The notes under the pieces were generated by a model that made no database searches, was not told where the DNA came from, and saw nothing but the letters and a program-made list of their open reading frames with translations. Position numbers and translations under genes: made by a program. A stretch of DNA of 7,450 bases from Nautiliaceae bacterium (GTDB lineage: Bacteria > Campylobacterota > Campylobacteria > Campylobacterales > Nautiliaceae), in assembly GCA_027008345.1 (NCBI GenBank), contig JALTBU010000086.1, forward strand, positions 1 through 7,450, read 5' to 3'. Shown piece after piece: positions 6,716 through 7,450 of this stretch. Position 1 is the first letter of the stretch; each line of letters begins with the position of its first letter.

Positions 6716-7270
6716 ATGAAAAATACTAAAAATCCATCTACCCATTCACCCATTCACCCATCCGCTGATATTCTGTTTCATCCTTTTGAGCCAATAATTT
6801 TTAAAGATAGTGAAATTTTAATTTTAGGCACTTTTCCTTCCATTAAATCATTCGAAAATCAGTTTTATTACGGACATCCAAAAAATCAATTCTGGAAAAT
6901 ATTAAGCATCATTTTTAATGAAAATGAGCCCAAAACTATTAAGGAAAAAAAAGAATTTTTAAAAAAACATAAAATTGCTTTGTGGGATACAATATGCGAA
7001 TGCACAAGAGAAAAAGGAAATTCAAGAGACGATAATTTAAAAGATATAAAACCTTGTCCCATTGAAAATTTACTTAAAAATTATCCAAATATAAAAAAAG
7101 TAGCTGTTACTTCAAGACTTGGAGAAAAAGTAATTAAAAAATATTTTAAAAACTCTCAATTTTCCATTTTACATTCTCCAATTTATTTATCAAGTCCAAG
7201 CCCGCTAAATGCAAGACTAAATTTACAACAAAAGGCTGAAAAATGGAAAAAATTGTTGCAATTGACGTAG
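6716..7270 (+). CDS. Hypoxanthine (deoxyinosine)-DNA glycosylase-like protein, uracil-DNA glycosylase superfamily
   Basis: Base-excision repair glycosylase predicted to remove hypoxanthine produced by adenine deamination. The 184 residues fit the single-domain UDG fold. Diagnostic stretches are HPFEPI (22-27), ILILGTFPSIKS (34-45, motif I strand and loop) and YYGHPKNQFWKIL (51-63), characteristic of family 6 hypoxanthine-DNA glycosylases; Asn57 is a candidate catalytic-site residue (inference). IALWDTICEC (87-96) and VAVTSRLG (129-136) also fit the fold. The C-terminal LSSPSPLNA (158-166) occupies the place of the usual LPSTSPAN-like motif II with substitutions. AGGA at 6706-6709, overlapping the dprA stop, precedes ATG 6716, the only usable start. 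The first 16 residues are low-complexity and encoded by an 8-base tandem repeat. The 3' end overlaps ruvX by 28 bases. True substrate specificity (inosine versus uracil) cannot be read from sequence. Confidence 0.85.
   Translation: MKNTKNPSTHSPIHPSADILFHPFEPIIFKDSEILILGTFPSIKSFENQFYYGHPKNQFWKILSIIFNENEPKTIKEKKEFLKKHKIALWDTICECTREKGNSRDDNLKDIKPCPIENLLKNYPNIKKVAVTSRLGEKVIKKYFKNSQFSILHSPIYLSSPSPLNARLNLQQKAEKWKKLLQLT
6740..6763 (+). repeat. Three tandem 8-base units (ACCCATTC) in the 5' end of the glycosylase gene
   Basis: Two exact copies of ACCCATTC (6740-6747, 6748-6755) are followed by a third with one change, ACCCATCC (6756-6763). The tract is C-rich in an AT-rich neighbourhood and encodes part of the Thr-His-Ser-Pro-Ile-His-Pro leader before the conserved fold begins. 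Because the unit is not a multiple of three, gain or loss of one copy would shift the frame of the gene. Confidence 0.8.
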
Positions 7271-7450
7271 GATTAAAAAGAATAGGTACTGCCTTTACGC
7301 CAAATGCCTCTGTTGTTGTACCGCTTCCGGCAATTATACGTAAAAATAGAAATCAGGCGGCGAGAGAAGTTGAAAACTTATTAAAAGAATACAAAGCCGA
7401 TATTTTAGTAGTAGGACTTCCTGAGACAAATGAAGAAATGCAAAGAAGAA
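7243..7450 (+). CDS. ruvX: Putative pre-16S rRNA nuclease / Holliday junction resolvase RuvX (YqgF), partial
   Basis: RNase H-fold nuclease of the YqgF/RuvX family, implicated in 16S rRNA 5'-end maturation and proposed to resolve Holliday junctions. Only the first 69 residues are present; the full protein is about 130-140. The N-terminal VAIDVGLKRIGTAF (5-18) has the first acidic catalytic residue (Asp8) and the DxGxxRIG signature, and ADILVVGLPE (52-61) matches the second conserved strand, which normally reads VVGLP. The ATG lies inside the glycosylase 3' end (28-base overlap in another frame), with AAAGG at 7231-7235, seven bases upstream, as ribosome site. Its position downstream of dprA is as I recall in H. 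pylori, except that there the two are adjacent. Confidence 0.95.
   Translation, partial: MEKIVAIDVGLKRIGTAFTPNASVVVPLPAIIRKNRNQAAREVENLLKEYKADILVVGLPETNEEMQRR

Noticed and set aside
6943..6967. Homopolymeric A/T runs within the glycosylase gene as phase-variable tracts
   Set aside because: Runs of this length occur throughout this AT-rich window, including in essential genes, so they are not distinctive.

Overview
The window is AT-rich, tightly packed DNA from a member of the Campylobacterota (Epsilonproteobacteria). The order ilvC-minD-minE-...-dprA-...-ruvX matches, from memory, the arrangement in Helicobacter pylori and relatives. The protein sequences and the extended -10 promoters without a clear -35 fit the same group. 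The very low GC and lysine/isoleucine-rich proteins would suit a vent lineage such as Nautiliales, but that is a guess; no rRNA or species marker is present.

Layout: two transcription units diverge from a short intergenic region (about 2791-2875). The minus-strand unit reads leftwards: a small exported protein of unknown function, a GspE/PilB-type secretion ATPase, and the start of a GspF/PilC-type inner-membrane protein cut by the window edge. Its genes overlap by 7 and 4 bases. The plus-strand unit reads rightwards: ilvC, a long hairpin, then minD, minE, a divergent polysaccharide deacetylase, dprA, a hypoxanthine (deoxyinosine)-DNA glycosylase-like gene, and the 5' part of ruvX. From minD onward each gene overlaps the next or lies within 8 bases of it, so this looks like one co-transcribed, translationally coupled run.

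Function: the minus-strand genes encode the motor and platform of a type II secretion/type IV pilus-like machine, which in this phylum often serves DNA uptake. The plus-strand run mixes branched-chain amino acid synthesis (ilvC), division-site placement (minDE, without minC here), a membrane-anchored envelope enzyme, and three DNA-handling proteins (DprA, the glycosylase, RuvX). Competence-related genes therefore lie on both sides of the divergent promoters. Most of the window is a recognisable housekeeping region. The points of most interest are the glycosylase between dprA and ruvX with an 8-bp tandem repeat in its first codons, the 44-base inverted repeat between ilvC and minD, the closely packed divergent promoters, and the unknown exported protein. 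I found no CRISPR array, tRNA, rRNA, insertion sequence or convincing novel multi-gene system, and no gene-free stretch longer than 300 bases.
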